The notes under the pieces: model-generated | Told to the model about the DNA's origin: nothing | The model's input: only the letters and a program-made list of their open reading frames with translations | Databases searched by the model: none | Shown here: in pieces, positions 35,210-44,822 of the stretch | How the letters are laid out: each line of letters starts with the position of its first letter | Position numbering within the stretch: the first letter of the stretch is position 1 | Position numbers and translations under genes: made by a program | Assembly (NCBI GenBank): GCA_947258655.1 | Contig: CAMYJD010000002.1 | Coordinates: 117,057-181,056 of the forward strand | Reading direction: 5' to 3' | Source: an uncultured Gammaproteobacteria bacterium | GTDB taxonomy: Bacteria > Pseudomonadota > Gammaproteobacteria > JAADHQ01 | Length of the DNA stretch: 64,000 nucleotides

Positions 35210-35236
35210 TCAATATTCATTGATGAAGAATATTGA
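35210..35236. repeat. 9-bp inverted repeat, operator-like
   Basis: TCAATATTC (35210-35218) and GAATATTGA (35228-35236) are exact reverse complements with nine bases between them. The half sites are 18 bp apart centre to centre, near two helical turns, as in many repressor sites. It lies about 120 bp upstream of bufA. Confidence 0.45.
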
Positions 35237-35259
35237 ATGGGCATCAGCATGAACAGAAG

Positions 35260-35303
35260 ATATCACGTAAATATCACGGCAGTATCAATTAAATATCACA
35301 AAC
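35260..35303. repeat. Four tandem 11-bp phased repeats
   Basis: Four consecutive 11-bp units: ATATCACGTAA, ATATCACGGCA, GTATCAATTAA and ATATCACAAAC, starting at 35260, 35271, 35282 and 35293. The first seven bases follow ATATCAC with at most two changes. An 11-bp period places all on the same DNA face, as in Pho-box-like sites of OmpR/PhoB-type regulators. They lie about 170-210 bp upstream of bufA. Confidence 0.5.
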
Positions 35304-35560
35304 ATTAACATTTGTATTCAGGAGAGCTGCTTGATGTCTGTACGGGGTGTACTGCGTTAATTGACTGAACGCATAATCAGATTTGCAGCCAGTATAATTT
35401 GTCTAACACTTGAGTCAAGAGTATATACAAACGACTCGTGAATCTGTTGTCTTGTAGCGAACGGGGTTGACTCGTGTGTGCTACGCCTGGCCTGTATGGG
35501 CAGTGTTATCAGGACCTGTGCCGTTACGATTCCTGTCAGGCCGATGTTGTTGGCATGCTG

Positions 35561-37291
35561 CTATTTTGCTTGTTGTTGCTGGTTCTTTTTCTGGGCATGG
35601 CGGGTCAACAGCTTCCACAAATACCCGCTGGGATGTTCCTCGCCGCTCAGAATGTAATTGAAAACCTGCGGATTCAGTACCAGCCAGTCAGTCATAATAC
35701 GCGCTTTTTGGTGACCGCAAAAAAGTATTTCGTCAGCGGCCTCGATTTGTAGATGTTCATCTGGCAATAACAGGTACTGGTTCCCTTTGCGACGTATCAG
35801 GATCGGAATGCAATCCAGGTAATTGTCTCGATTCTGCGGATCCTTGTACAGACTGAATAGTTGCACGGGTTCGCCGGTTTCCAGGCGCTCAAATACGGCG
35901 GGCGCCTGGGTCATGTTGATATCGATTTCCCAGGTGAGTGGTGGTTTGTCAGCGATGAGCCCACCAATTCTGCTGATTAGCTGGTTTGCCCAACTCTCAT
36001 CCTCTTCCCGGGCCAGATCAAGGAATTTGGCCAGCAAGGGCGTACGCATCAGCGCGTATAGCTTGTGGGCAATGATGCTGCCACGCCGCATGATCAGGTC
36101 AATGTCTGCGGCTTCAAAAATAGCGTCATTACTACGAAAATTCTGCCGCGCAACCATAAACAGATCCGGATTGATCTCCCCGGCAGTCATTAATATGGAC
36201 AGGTTATTGGCATCATCGTCGGTACCTGCAACGATGCCAGCGGCATTTTCAATGCCGGCCTGCTCCAATGTCACGGCTTCGGTGCCGCGTCCGACAATAA
36301 CATTGCCCGGGGCATTGGTTTTTTCAGGTTTTGCCTCAACAATGGTGACATCCAGACCCTCGGCCACGATCCGCTCATGCACCGCCTTGCCGAAACGGCC
36401 ATAGCCACACAGCACCCATTTCCCATGTGGCGGGAACAGGGGTTCGGTGAGTTGTTCATGCGGGACGCTGGTTAACCATTCATGTAACAGGAAAGTCCCG
36501 GGTGAATGTATAGCCATGGCAAGGCGACCGGCGAATGTTACATAGGGATTGATGACCTGGGAGTTACCGAAAGAACTGATATTATTTTCAGCATCACGAG
36601 TCTCTGCCCGCGCTATAACGCGTACACCCGGATTGAGCAGGGTGGTGGTAATGGCAATCCTGAGATTGGCGGCATCGTCATTGGTCAGGGCCACGACTCC
36701 GATGCAATTTTTGTTTTTTATTCCTGCCATAACCAGTGACTCCGGTAAGGATGCATCTGCACATAGGCCGGGAACAAAAATGCGGTGATCCTCAAGTTCG
36801 AGTACGTGAATCCTTTCAGGGTCGATTTCGACAACGATAGCGGTGATATCCGACTCTGTCAGGGCCTTGACCAGTTTGCTACCAGTGTCACCATAACCGC
36901 ATATAAGGTAAAAGGAATCACGAATGCGCCTGATTTTGCGCTGAAACGATGTTTGTTCCATTAGTTGCACAAATCCGGGTTCCTGTAATACCGTCAGCAG
37001 GAAACCAATGCCGTATAGCCATACAATGACAGTCGCATAGATGGAAAACGTCGCCCACATGCGCTGTGCTTCGGTAAATGCATACGGGATTTCACCAAAA
37101 CCGATCGTCGTGCCCATAAAGCTGACGAAATAAAAGGCATGAAAAAAATCCATATGCCATACCTGACCCTTGTCATCGAGCCCGGGAATCAGTACAAATC
37201 CGAGTATACAGACCGCATATACACAAACCAGCGCTATCAGTGGCGAGTGCAGCCGCCGTAATAATACAAAGATTATATTATGTCTTACCAT
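35561..37291 (-). CDS. Potassium channel protein with two RCK (TrkA-N) domains
   Basis: A 576-residue inner-membrane ion channel. Two transmembrane helices (LIALVCVYAVCILGFVLI and about 95-115) enclose the selectivity filter TTIGFGE, a variant of TVGYGD. Two Rossmann-type RCK domains follow, YLICGYGDTGSKLVKAL and WVLCGYGRFGKAVHERI, each with TrkA-C-like parts behind. RCK domains gate the pore by NAD(H), ATP or other ligands. The frame opens 37 codons earlier, but the ATG at 37291 follows ten bases behind the partner gene and gives a sensible membrane topology. Confidence 0.9.
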   Translation of the reverse strand: MVRHNIIFVLLRRLHSPLIALVCVYAVCILGFVLIPGLDDKGQVWHMDFFHAFYFVSFMGTTIGFGEIPYAFTEAQRMWATFSIYATVIVWLYGIGFLLTVLQEPGFVQLMEQTSFQRKIRRIRDSFYLICGYGDTGSKLVKALTESDITAIVVEIDPERIHVLELEDHRIFVPGLCADASLPESLVMAGIKNKNCIGVVALTNDDAANLRIAITTTLLNPGVRVIARAETRDAENNISSFGNSQVINPYVTFAGRLAMAIHSPGTFLLHEWLTSVPHEQLTEPLFPPHGKWVLCGYGRFGKAVHERIVAEGLDVTIVEAKPEKTNAPGNVIVGRGTEAVTLEQAGIENAAGIVAGTDDDANNLSILMTAGEINPDLFMVARQNFRSNDAIFEAADIDLIMRRGSIIAHKLYALMRTPLLAKFLDLAREEDESWANQLISRIGGLIADKPPLTWEIDINMTQAPAVFERLETGEPVQLFSLYKDPQNRDNYLDCIPILIRRKGNQYLLLPDEHLQIEAADEILFCGHQKARIMTDWLVLNPQVFNYILSGEEHPSGYLWKLLTRHAQKKNQQQQAK

Positions 37292-37301
37292 GCGGGTCGG
37301 C

Positions 37302-37685
37302 CTAACGGCGTACCATGACCGTTTCGGTGACCAGTAGAATGACTGAAGTGATGTTTGCCAGTACCGCACCGCCGGATAGTGAGACAATGGCAGCCATCGC
37401 ATGCGGTGTCATACCGGCATCACTGACATGTTCGACAAAAGCCCAGACAATGGCTGCAACGATCAGCTGCAGGTCTGCTACCAGGCTGGTCGCCAGTAGT
37501 ACCGCACCAATATGGGTGCGGTCGCCGAACTTGAGTATCGTTGCTATCAGGCTTACAACAATCGCTGCAAATAACTCATAAACGTTATGGTGTACAGGGT
37601 TGGCGATATCGCCAATGAAAAATCCGAAGTTCAGCGTTAGCGCAAGGACGATAAAAAAAGCGAAAATGACTTTCTCGAGATTCAT
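37302..37685 (-). CDS. Small membrane protein next to potassium channel (DUF6394-like)
   Basis: A 127-residue membrane protein with about four hydrophobic segments ([75 protein letters not shown]). I believe it matches the family named DUF6394. It sits ten bases ahead of the channel gene, so the two form an operon, and it may be a channel subunit or regulator. Confidence 0.75.
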   Translation of the reverse strand: MNLEKVIFAFFIVLALTLNFGFFIGDIANPVHHNVYELFAAIVVSLIATILKFGDRTHIGAVLLATSLVADLQLIVAAIVWAFVEHVSDAGMTPHAMAAIVSLSGGAVLANITSVILLVTETVMVRR

Positions 37686-37779
37686 ATGTTTCCCCTGTGT
37701 TTCTAATTGTTGTAGTAATATTATCGAGCAAGTATTGTAGTCAATAATATAGGATGTTAGTGGTCGCTATCAACACAAA

Positions 37780-38223
37780 TCAATCCAGATCCAGGGCTTT
37801 AACCGGCTCCTGCATCCAGTTGTCGTTTTGTTTCCAGTCATAATCTGGATTGTCGATATAGAGCTCGACTTCATTACCATCCGGGTCGAATAGATACAGA
37901 CTCTGGCTGATGCTGTGATCCGCCTTTCCATGAAGTGGGTAATCCATATCCCTGAGTTTGTTATATACTGCCTTCAGTTCATCCGGATGATTGCCGATTT
38001 TCCAGCCGCTATGGTACAAACCGATACGCTTACCCCGTAATGGCCCAGGTGCCTCGCCTGTCTCAATCAACATCAGTTCATGATGAGTACTACCACCACT
38101 GAGTATTGCCGCTCGACCGTTGAATGTCATGCCACGCAGGCCAAGCCCGACTATTTCCACATAAAATCTGATCGAGTCCTGCAGGTCTTTTACATAGAGG
38201 ACGATATGACCCAATGTTGTCAT
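37780..38223 (-). CDS. VOC family (glyoxalase/dioxygenase-like) protein
   Basis: A 147-residue vicinal-oxygen-chelate fold protein. Paired beta-alpha-beta modules show LGHIVLYVKDLQDSIRFY with a metal-binding His and the second half SQSLYLFDPDGNEVELYID with Glu. This resembles the extradiol-dioxygenase-like branch. The ATG at 38223 begins the homology. Substrate unknown. Confidence 0.85.
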   Translation of the reverse strand: MTTLGHIVLYVKDLQDSIRFYVEIVGLGLRGMTFNGRAAILSGGSTHHELMLIETGEAPGPLRGKRIGLYHSGWKIGNHPDELKAVYNKLRDMDYPLHGKADHSISQSLYLFDPDGNEVELYIDNPDYDWKQNDNWMQEPVKALDLD

Positions 38224-38442
38224 TTGCCAACCCCCGAAACGCATTTACTGTTGTCAAAGATACAGGCTGTATTATAGCGCAGGTCTATCATGCCGGTAGC
38301 TGTTTATTCATATGGCAGCTATACCGATACTGGTCTGCACCGACATAACTGTGAGCTGAACCACAGTCTAGTGACTAATGTATGCATTAGTCCATATTTC
38401 ATCTATGCTAGATGTATAACACACGGGGTGCAGAGTGTTGTC

Positions 38443-39327
38443 ATGAGTATACCGCTATCCGAATTGATAAACGAATCCAGTCAACTGGTGTCTCCACCGG
38501 ATGTTTGGGTAAAAATAAATGAATTAGTCCAGGACGATAATGCTTCTGCTGGCGATATGGCCGCAGTCATCCAACATGATCCCGGCTTGACTGCTAATAT
38601 ACTGAGAGTGGTCAATAGTGCCTATTACAATCTCGCCCGTGAAGTGGATACAGTTTCCAGGGCCATCGCCGTTATCGGTATTAATGACCTGTATAGTCTG
38701 GCTACGGCCCTGACAGCGGCGCGAGTATTCGCAAACATACCCTGTCATTTGACTACACCTGATGTCTTCTGGCGGCACAGTCTGGCTACTGCAATCGTGG
38801 CCAGGAAACTGGCCGTTCGTTGTTCCGTGATAGGGCCTGAGCGCCTGTATGTGGCCGCTCTTTTGCACGATATAGGCAGTTTGCTGATATACAGTCGCAT
38901 GCCGGAGCTTTCAAGCGAAGTATTGATGATAGCTGATGGTGACGAAGAGGTGCTATACCAGGCGGAAAACGACATCATAGGATTCAATCATGCTATGACC
39001 AGCGCCGAGCTGTTGAGGTTGTGGAACTTGCCCGCGAGTCTGGTTAATGCAGTTGCTTATCATCACGAGCCGCTACGGGCAGAGTCTACCGGCATCGATG
39101 CTGCGATTGTCTGTATTGCCAATCATGTCGTCAACCGTTATCCAGGTAGTGCATTCGTAGAGCAACCAGGCGAGAATTTAACGGGGCTGGATCCACGTGT
39201 CTGGGAAATGACGAAATTGAATGAGCAGGTGATTGCTGAATTGATGGTTGATCATGATCAGGATCTTGCTGCTGCAGTATCCGTTATGTTGCCTGCCGCA
39301 TCTGCCGTTGAACATGGCAGGACCTGA
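38443..39327 (+). CDS. HDOD domain signalling protein
   Basis: A 294-residue cytoplasmic protein built around an HDOD domain, a degenerate relative of HD phosphohydrolases found in signal transduction. Typical parts are MAAVIQHDPGLTANILRVVN, SRAIAVIGINDLYSLATALT, AALLHDIGSLLIYS and NAVAYHHEP. Likely a regulatory scaffold, perhaps tied to the cyclic di-GMP proteins elsewhere in the window. The frame extends 51 codons upstream without homology. Confidence 0.88.
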   Translation: MSIPLSELINESSQLVSPPDVWVKINELVQDDNASAGDMAAVIQHDPGLTANILRVVNSAYYNLAREVDTVSRAIAVIGINDLYSLATALTAARVFANIPCHLTTPDVFWRHSLATAIVARKLAVRCSVIGPERLYVAALLHDIGSLLIYSRMPELSSEVLMIADGDEEVLYQAENDIIGFNHAMTSAELLRLWNLPASLVNAVAYHHEPLRAESTGIDAAIVCIANHVVNRYPGSAFVEQPGENLTGLDPRVWEMTKLNEQVIAELMVDHDQDLAAAVSVMLPAASAVEHGRT

Positions 39328-39404
39328 TACAGCTGGATAACTATATTCATTTATAGGGCTTTTACATGGGCCCCATGTTGATGCATATTGTAATCAGACT
39401 GTTT

Positions 39405-41780
39405 TCAGGAACTACTGCTATCATCACCACTATTGTCTGTATCGGATTCTCTGACAGATCGTAACGCGCGATCGAAGACAGGTGCCTGATCAATTTTGCG
39501 TGCCTGTCCACTGCGCAGATCCTGTGCGACTTCTTGCAGTGTTTTTTCTGATACCCGTACACCATCCCGGCCCACGAACAGGTGATTGCTGGTAATACTC
39601 GATTTCCAGGCAAGTTTTACTGCAACAGCCTTGTCCTCGATGGTGAATTCAAGCCAGTCACCATATTCCAGTTCCATTGCTAGTTGATGAAATTCGTCTT
39701 TGGCTATTTCTGTGTCAGCGTTATCGAGTGGTTCAGGCGAATCGACCTCTACTGTATCAACGAGAGTATCCAATGCTTCATCGACTTCGATATCGGGTTT
39801 GTCCAGCTCTGTTTCCAGTGCAGGTTGATACAGCTTCTGCAGTGTTTGTTGTGCCCTGTCCTGAACCGCGCTTTCCTGTGGGCATTCGATATCGCCTTCG
39901 GTATTTTCGTTTTCTAAACTCGCATCATTAGTATGCTGATTGGTCAGTCCTTTTTCAATGATTTCCAGGTGGCACTTGGAAAACTCCCTGAAGATGTTTG
40001 AAATCGTATTGGGGTGTGTACCTGTGGCCAGCATGCCCCGGTTCAGACCACGGATCAGTAATGGCATTATCCTGATCAATTGCTTGACGTCATCATTACT
40101 CTTGTCAGGTGTTGTGCTCCAGATCAGTGCATTGATGATTTTTATATAATATCGCCACTCACGGCTGTCTTCACCATGCTTGTGCATACAGTACAACATG
40201 GTGTTTTTCCAGAAGTGCTTCAGAAATGTGGCGACCTGCTTGCGTGTTTGCTGACGCGAGCACCACATATGAATCCAGGCATCGACCCGGCTTTTGGCAT
40301 ACTGGACTCGTTCCTTGCCTTCGGTGGTTTTCCACGTCCTGACTTCATGGGTGTTGTTGATCTGCTGCTCTTTTTTACAGTAGTCCTGGAATTCCTGCTG
40401 CAGCCGGCTGAACAGCTGTGTATCCTGATCGAAATCATTCAGAACGCTATCTACTATACTTTCAAGCTGTGTATATAGATCGTTTTTGCTACGAATCGGA
40501 TCCCACCCGATTGATGCCCGGGCCATTTCATTGAGTAATTGCCTGGCCGGATGAGTTTGTTTGTCCAGAAATTTATCGTCCAGCAAGGCAATCTTCAGAT
40601 AGGGTATCTGTAGTCTGGTCAGCAGGCCTTTAATCTGGTTGGCAATGGATTGATCTTCAAGAATAAAGTCGAAAATCATCGATACTGTATTGATTACTTT
40701 TTCATCCAGTGCGCGTTTACCACTGACGCTGGCGAATCCCAGTTTGTGTATACCGCTGATAATCTGATCACCAATCTCTGCTGGCCTGATATCATCCGGG
40801 TAACCCTGTTCACTGATAAAATTCTGCATCGCAGTGAGCGTACCGATTACGCCGCTGGATTGAGTCGGTATTGGGGTGAATCCGTGCAGGCCAAAATCCG
40901 TGGACAATAAAGGGTCGGAGGATGGACGTCTGACTTGATCTGCTGTTTGGGATTCCTGCACGCGATGATGATTGGCATTGACATTATCTACTGTGTCCCA
41001 ATCATGGCCATCGAGCGCAGCTCGTTCATGGTCCGGGTTGACTGACCTCCTGCTGCTACTACCGCTACGATGTGTTGTGGAACGTTTGTAGCTATAACCC
41101 AGGTTGGGCAGTATCTTCCCTCTGACCAGTAAGGCATTTATTTCCTTGTAGAAGTTGCCCATGTTGCTCATGACAAATTTGTCGAATAACTTGAATATGA
41201 TCAACTTGACATGGAACTCGATCTCCAGGCCTTTTAATGCAATACCAAAGGCGTTTGATATGGTTACAGGACTAAGGGGATGGTTGTCGCCATCGGCATC
41301 CTTGCAGGTGTAAAGGGCCTTGATCCTGCAATCGATTTCAAATATTTCACGGGGGAACTGGCGCTGTTGCTTTTCGGCCATGTTATGTATGGCCATGTTT
41401 TCTTCAATGGATTCGTCATCAATCAATTCGAGTGTATCATTATCGAGTGATGGAGTGCCCTGCATGTTGGCTGGCAGGACCTTGTCCTTGTCATATACAT
41501 CAAATGCATCTTTCAGTGCCGCGAAAAACCCTCGTTCTATGTCATTACGTTTCAAGCGTGTTTCACGCATGGCGTCCAGATATCCCTGTTGGGCAAGGTT
41601 AGAATCGGCATTACTGGAAAATTCGAACAGGGTGTCATCTGCCTCATCCAGCATACTCCGTATCAATCGGGTCAGCAGGGCGATGGCATGCTCATGCAAC
41701 TGATTCTTCATGTGCACGCTATTTCTGGCCTTGTATTCGGACAGATCGCTGACGTTAAGTAATTGTGTGTTATCTGACAT
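39405..41780 (-). CDS. DUF1631 family protein
   Basis: A 791-residue largely helical cytoplasmic protein of the DUF1631 family, found in many gammaproteobacteria near c-di-GMP genes. The N-terminal part (LHEHAIALLTRLIRSMLDE) and the core (MRETRLKRNDIERGF, FGLHGFTPIPTQ) fit the family. A segment at about 635-690 is rich in Asp and Glu, and the C-terminal 90 residues (GDWLEFTI, VGRDGVRVSEKTL) may form a PilZ-like barrel. Function unknown. Start at 41780 has AGG nine bases ahead. Confidence 0.82.
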   Translation of the reverse strand: MSDNTQLLNVSDLSEYKARNSVHMKNQLHEHAIALLTRLIRSMLDEADDTLFEFSSNADSNLAQQGYLDAMRETRLKRNDIERGFFAALKDAFDVYDKDKVLPANMQGTPSLDNDTLELIDDESIEENMAIHNMAEKQQRQFPREIFEIDCRIKALYTCKDADGDNHPLSPVTISNAFGIALKGLEIEFHVKLIIFKLFDKFVMSNMGNFYKEINALLVRGKILPNLGYSYKRSTTHRSGSSSRRSVNPDHERAALDGHDWDTVDNVNANHHRVQESQTADQVRRPSSDPLLSTDFGLHGFTPIPTQSSGVIGTLTAMQNFISEQGYPDDIRPAEIGDQIISGIHKLGFASVSGKRALDEKVINTVSMIFDFILEDQSIANQIKGLLTRLQIPYLKIALLDDKFLDKQTHPARQLLNEMARASIGWDPIRSKNDLYTQLESIVDSVLNDFDQDTQLFSRLQQEFQDYCKKEQQINNTHEVRTWKTTEGKERVQYAKSRVDAWIHMWCSRQQTRKQVATFLKHFWKNTMLYCMHKHGEDSREWRYYIKIINALIWSTTPDKSNDDVKQLIRIMPLLIRGLNRGMLATGTHPNTISNIFREFSKCHLEIIEKGLTNQHTNDASLENENTEGDIECPQESAVQDRAQQTLQKLYQPALETELDKPDIEVDEALDTLVDTVEVDSPEPLDNADTEIAKDEFHQLAMELEYGDWLEFTIEDKAVAVKLAWKSSITSNHLFVGRDGVRVSEKTLQEVAQDLRSGQARKIDQAPVFDRALRSVRESDTDNSGDDSSSS

Positions 41781-42050
41781 ACCTTTAACCTGCGCATAAA
41801 CAGACATGGGTTAGCAATAAGGCATGTCTGATATAAATAAAATTAACAGCATCGATGCTTCGTATTCTGTACAAGGGATTGTGTATTAATCCTTATATAC
41901 AAGCATCGGCTATGCAGCAAAAAAGTGAAGGTGAACTGGTTCGCAAAATGCACAAGCCCGGGCCAGGCCAGGCAGTAATATTGGCTTGTGCTATCCTTGA
42001 GCAATACAAGCAGAATTTAATAATTGCAGTTAATAAAGAGGGGGTAATTC

Positions 42051-42293
42051 ATGACAAATAATGCGCTCATAGCTCAAAAATCGCCATATGCAGTCGAACT
42101 GCAAAAGGGCGAAACCTACTACTGGTGTGCCTGCGGACGGAGTAAAGACCAGCCGTTCTGTGATGGCTCACATAATGGTACGGGACTGGAACCGCTCGCC
42201 TTCACTGCAGAAGAAACTGCTACGGCCTGGCTATGCGGTTGTAAGCAGAGCGCTAATCCACCGTTTTGTGATGGAAGTCACAAAGACTTATAA
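42051..42293 (+). CDS. Double CDGSH iron-sulfur protein
   Basis: An 80-residue protein with two CDGSH-type 2Fe-2S motifs: CACGRSKDQPFCDGSH and CGCKQSANPPFCDGSH. Each binds one cluster by three Cys and one His. MitoNEET-like proteins transfer clusters or electrons. The start has GAGGGGG ahead. It lies divergent from the DUF1631 gene, with 270 bp between them. Confidence 0.93.
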   Translation: MTNNALIAQKSPYAVELQKGETYYWCACGRSKDQPFCDGSHNGTGLEPLAFTAEETATAWLCGCKQSANPPFCDGSHKDL

Positions 42294-42399
42294 GAGCATA
42301 GCGGACCGGCGTTACAATAGAGCTGATATTACCCGGCTAATTCTGCCATGCTTGCATGGCGATTGCAGCCAATACCAGATTTAGCCAGATGATGTCGTG

Positions 42400-44580
42400 T
42401 CACTCACAGGAACTGTCCAAGCCCGTAATCCAGGACTGAATCAGTTTGATACCTTCAATGTCGATTTGCAGACTACCCAGGGGTGGCATGGCATTGGCAT
42501 CACGGGTATTCAAGCGTGCCAGCAGTACAGATCGGGAAGGATCTCCCGGTGCTATGATGCGTGGATCAGGTATGCCCAGAGTACCGCTTTGAGGAACACG
42601 GTCACAAAGCCCGGTCTGTGCGATGGCTGTGGTGTAAATCAGGTCAAGTGTCACGGCTGTCGGACCATTGTTTCGATGACATTGTGAACAATTGCTGTGT
42701 AGCCAAGCCCGTGCGCGATCATTGATATCATCATTGCCAAAAGGGCTGGATAGCTGAGGCAGGCTGGAAGGATTCGTCGACAACGAACTGCTAAATATAC
42801 CTATGCTATCCAGCGTTTGCAGTTGATTCGCTGTCCGTCCTGTACTCGGGTAGGTATTGTCCCGATTGATTTGTGCGGTCTCGAGTCCCAGACTGAAACC
42901 GGCGGCCTGGGTATGGCATTGCAGGCAGTCAGTACTTGCCGGAAAGTACCAGGTCTGGGTACCCAGGTCACGGGTTTTACCACCCTTGACAAGGATCGCA
43001 TCTGTACCCTGGTCATTCCACTCGTAAGAGTAGCCACCCCAACCACCGTTGCTATGATGCATCAACAGGCGCGTTTCAATAAGCTTGTTATTGATACTGA
43101 AGTGTTTCATTAGTACCGAACCAGGTGGTAGGTCCCAGTCATGGAGCGCATTGATATTGATAGTACTGTTATCCGGAATGGCCAGCCAGCGTTGTTTGTT
43201 GGCACCGTCGGACCAGAACGGTGCATTGACCTCATAGGGTATCAGCCCTGCCGCTGGCTGCTGGGGATTATTGATATCGACACAGCCGCTCATGGATAAT
43301 AGCGACGGGATGGTGTCACTATTGCTATTATTCTGATAGACAATTTTATGCAGTGTACCGGAATAATTAACAATATAAACCTCACCATCCTGATCCTGTG
43401 CAAATGAACTGATATTGATAGAGCTATCCTGAAGTAACTGTGCTACCGGGGTGCTGGTATTCGTGTCCGGCAGGTACCATATCTTGCCATTGGTAAAATC
43501 ACCATAGATATATGCACCTTGTAATTCGGGGATTGAGTTTCCTCTGTATACATAGCCTCCTGTTACCGAACGTCCACCACTATTATGGTCATATTCAATT
43601 ACCGGGTCGATGAGTCCGGCGCTGTTACATGAATCACTCGGATCGTTATAACAGTGTGCACCTTCCCTGATATTCCATCCATAGTTGCCATTGGCCTGTA
43701 TAACATTGATCTCTTCCCATTGACCCTGCCCGACATCACCGAGCCACAACCGGTCGTTGGCTGTGTCAAAGCTCCAACGCCACGGATTACGTAGCCCCCA
43801 GGCATAGATTTCCTGACGATTGATGGGATCATTACTGAAAGGATTATCTGCGGGTATGGCGTAAGGGTTGGCGCTGTCAATGTCAATACGCAACATACTG
43901 CCGAGCAGGGTGGTCGTGTTCTGAGCATGCCCCTGCGGGTCTCCACCCGAACCTCCATCTCCGAGGCCTATATACAAATAATTATCAGGGCCAAAAGCTA
44001 TATGTCCACCATTGTGATTGTTGAAAGGCTGGTCTACTGCCAACAGGATTTCTTCTGTCATGTTATTCAGGGTCTGGCCGCCATCAGTACTGTAAAAACG
44101 TGATATGCGTGATACCAACTGAGTGTTGGTAGTTGTTGTATATGATATGAATACCTGCGCATTGACGGCATAGTTTGGATGGAAGGCCATACCCAGCAAG
44201 CCACGTTCACCACCACTGGTAACCCGGGTGGATATATCAAGAAATACCTGGGATGTTTGTACATTCGTATCATTATCAAAGACCTTGATGGTCCCCGTCT
44301 GTTCCAGTACGAACCAGCGGCTGGAATCACCTGGTGCCTGCAGCATGGCAACGGGTGTGGTGAATTGCAGATTGCCAAAGACCTGTTGCGTTGTAAAGCT
44401 GGAACTGGATGCTGGGCGATCAGGTGCTATGCAGTTGATGTTTGCCGGTCGTGTATCAAGGCCGCTGATGTCTGTGTTGTTATTATCTGAATTTCCACCA
44501 CCACCGCATGCGCTGATGGCCAGTATCGATGCAACGAATAGAGCGGGATAGGTAAATCCTTTTGTGATTATAGTACGCAA
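42400..44580 (-). CDS. Glucose/sorbosone dehydrogenase-like lipoprotein with two haem c sites
   Basis: A 726-residue lipoprotein (lipobox LAISACG). The main domain is the PQQ-type six-bladed propeller of glucose/sorbosone dehydrogenases: GERGLLGMAFHPNY, NHNGGHIAFGPDNYLYIGLGDGG, GLRNPWRWSFD, GNYGWNIREG. The C-terminal quarter has two haem-binding motifs, CLQCH and CSQCH, in an arrangement known from repeat-containing proteins of aquatic bacteria. PQQ use is family knowledge; the ligand is not proven here. It would oxidise a sugar or alcohol in the periplasm and pass electrons to the haem part. Confidence 0.87.
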   Translation of the reverse strand: MRTIITKGFTYPALFVASILAISACGGGGNSDNNNTDISGLDTRPANINCIAPDRPASSSSFTTQQVFGNLQFTTPVAMLQAPGDSSRWFVLEQTGTIKVFDNDTNVQTSQVFLDISTRVTSGGERGLLGMAFHPNYAVNAQVFISYTTTTNTQLVSRISRFYSTDGGQTLNNMTEEILLAVDQPFNNHNGGHIAFGPDNYLYIGLGDGGSGGDPQGHAQNTTTLLGSMLRIDIDSANPYAIPADNPFSNDPINRQEIYAWGLRNPWRWSFDTANDRLWLGDVGQGQWEEINVIQANGNYGWNIREGAHCYNDPSDSCNSAGLIDPVIEYDHNSGGRSVTGGYVYRGNSIPELQGAYIYGDFTNGKIWYLPDTNTSTPVAQLLQDSSINISSFAQDQDGEVYIVNYSGTLHKIVYQNNSNSDTIPSLLSMSGCVDINNPQQPAAGLIPYEVNAPFWSDGANKQRWLAIPDNSTININALHDWDLPPGSVLMKHFSINNKLIETRLLMHHSNGGWGGYSYEWNDQGTDAILVKGGKTRDLGTQTWYFPASTDCLQCHTQAAGFSLGLETAQINRDNTYPSTGRTANQLQTLDSIGIFSSSLSTNPSSLPQLSSPFGNDDINDRARAWLHSNCSQCHRNNGPTAVTLDLIYTTAIAQTGLCDRVPQSGTLGIPDPRIIAPGDPSRSVLLARLNTRDANAMPPLGSLQIDIEGIKLIQSWITGLDSSCE

Positions 44581-44822
44581 GGGAATTCTCCATAATCGTT
44601 AATCGAAAAATATATGATCCATATTCAGATTAATGCCAACTACTTCTCAAATCTGTGCGCATACTTCTGCTTCGCTGCAGGCATAGCTGTCAGATTAATG
44701 TTTTAGCTCGTTATTGCCGCTCCTAAACGATTCTGTTTTTACGAATGAGTATAAATCAGCCTACATTGTCCAGGTAAATATGTTTGTGGATGTTAACACC
44801 AGTAGATGACGAGGGATCATCG

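Larger units (their letters stand above)
35094..35560. other. Intergenic region upstream of bufA
   Basis: 467 bp without a supported gene, rich in repeat structure: a 9-bp inverted repeat at 35210-35236, four 11-bp phased repeats at 35260-35303 and a dyad CTGTT-AA-AACAG just inside. This is the likely control region of the bufferin operon. The far end adjoins the 3' end of the potassium channel gene. Confidence 0.5.

Noticed and set aside
35260..35303. The phased 11-bp repeats as a CRISPR-like array or iteron origin
   Set aside because: Units are too short and there are no unique spacers; four units without a DnaA site or replication gene do not support an origin.
35338..35443. Frame behind AGGAGA with an ATG near 35334, a TAA after eight codons and 25 more codons in the same frame
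   Set aside because: Unlike the frame at 47588, the part after the stop has no recognisable feature and the start is weak; most likely chance in non-coding DNA.
35467..36788. Several plus-strand frames antisense to the potassium channel gene
   Set aside because: They are reading-frame shadows of the channel gene, which has clear filter and RCK motifs.
39364..39378. ACATGGG-C-CCCATGT dyad between the convergent HDOD and DUF1631 genes
   Set aside because: A one-base loop cannot fold as a terminator and no T-run follows; not annotated as terminator.
41855..42061. 68-codon plus-strand frame ahead of the CDGSH gene
   Set aside because: It overlaps the CDGSH start in another frame, has no ribosome site and no protein-like pattern.
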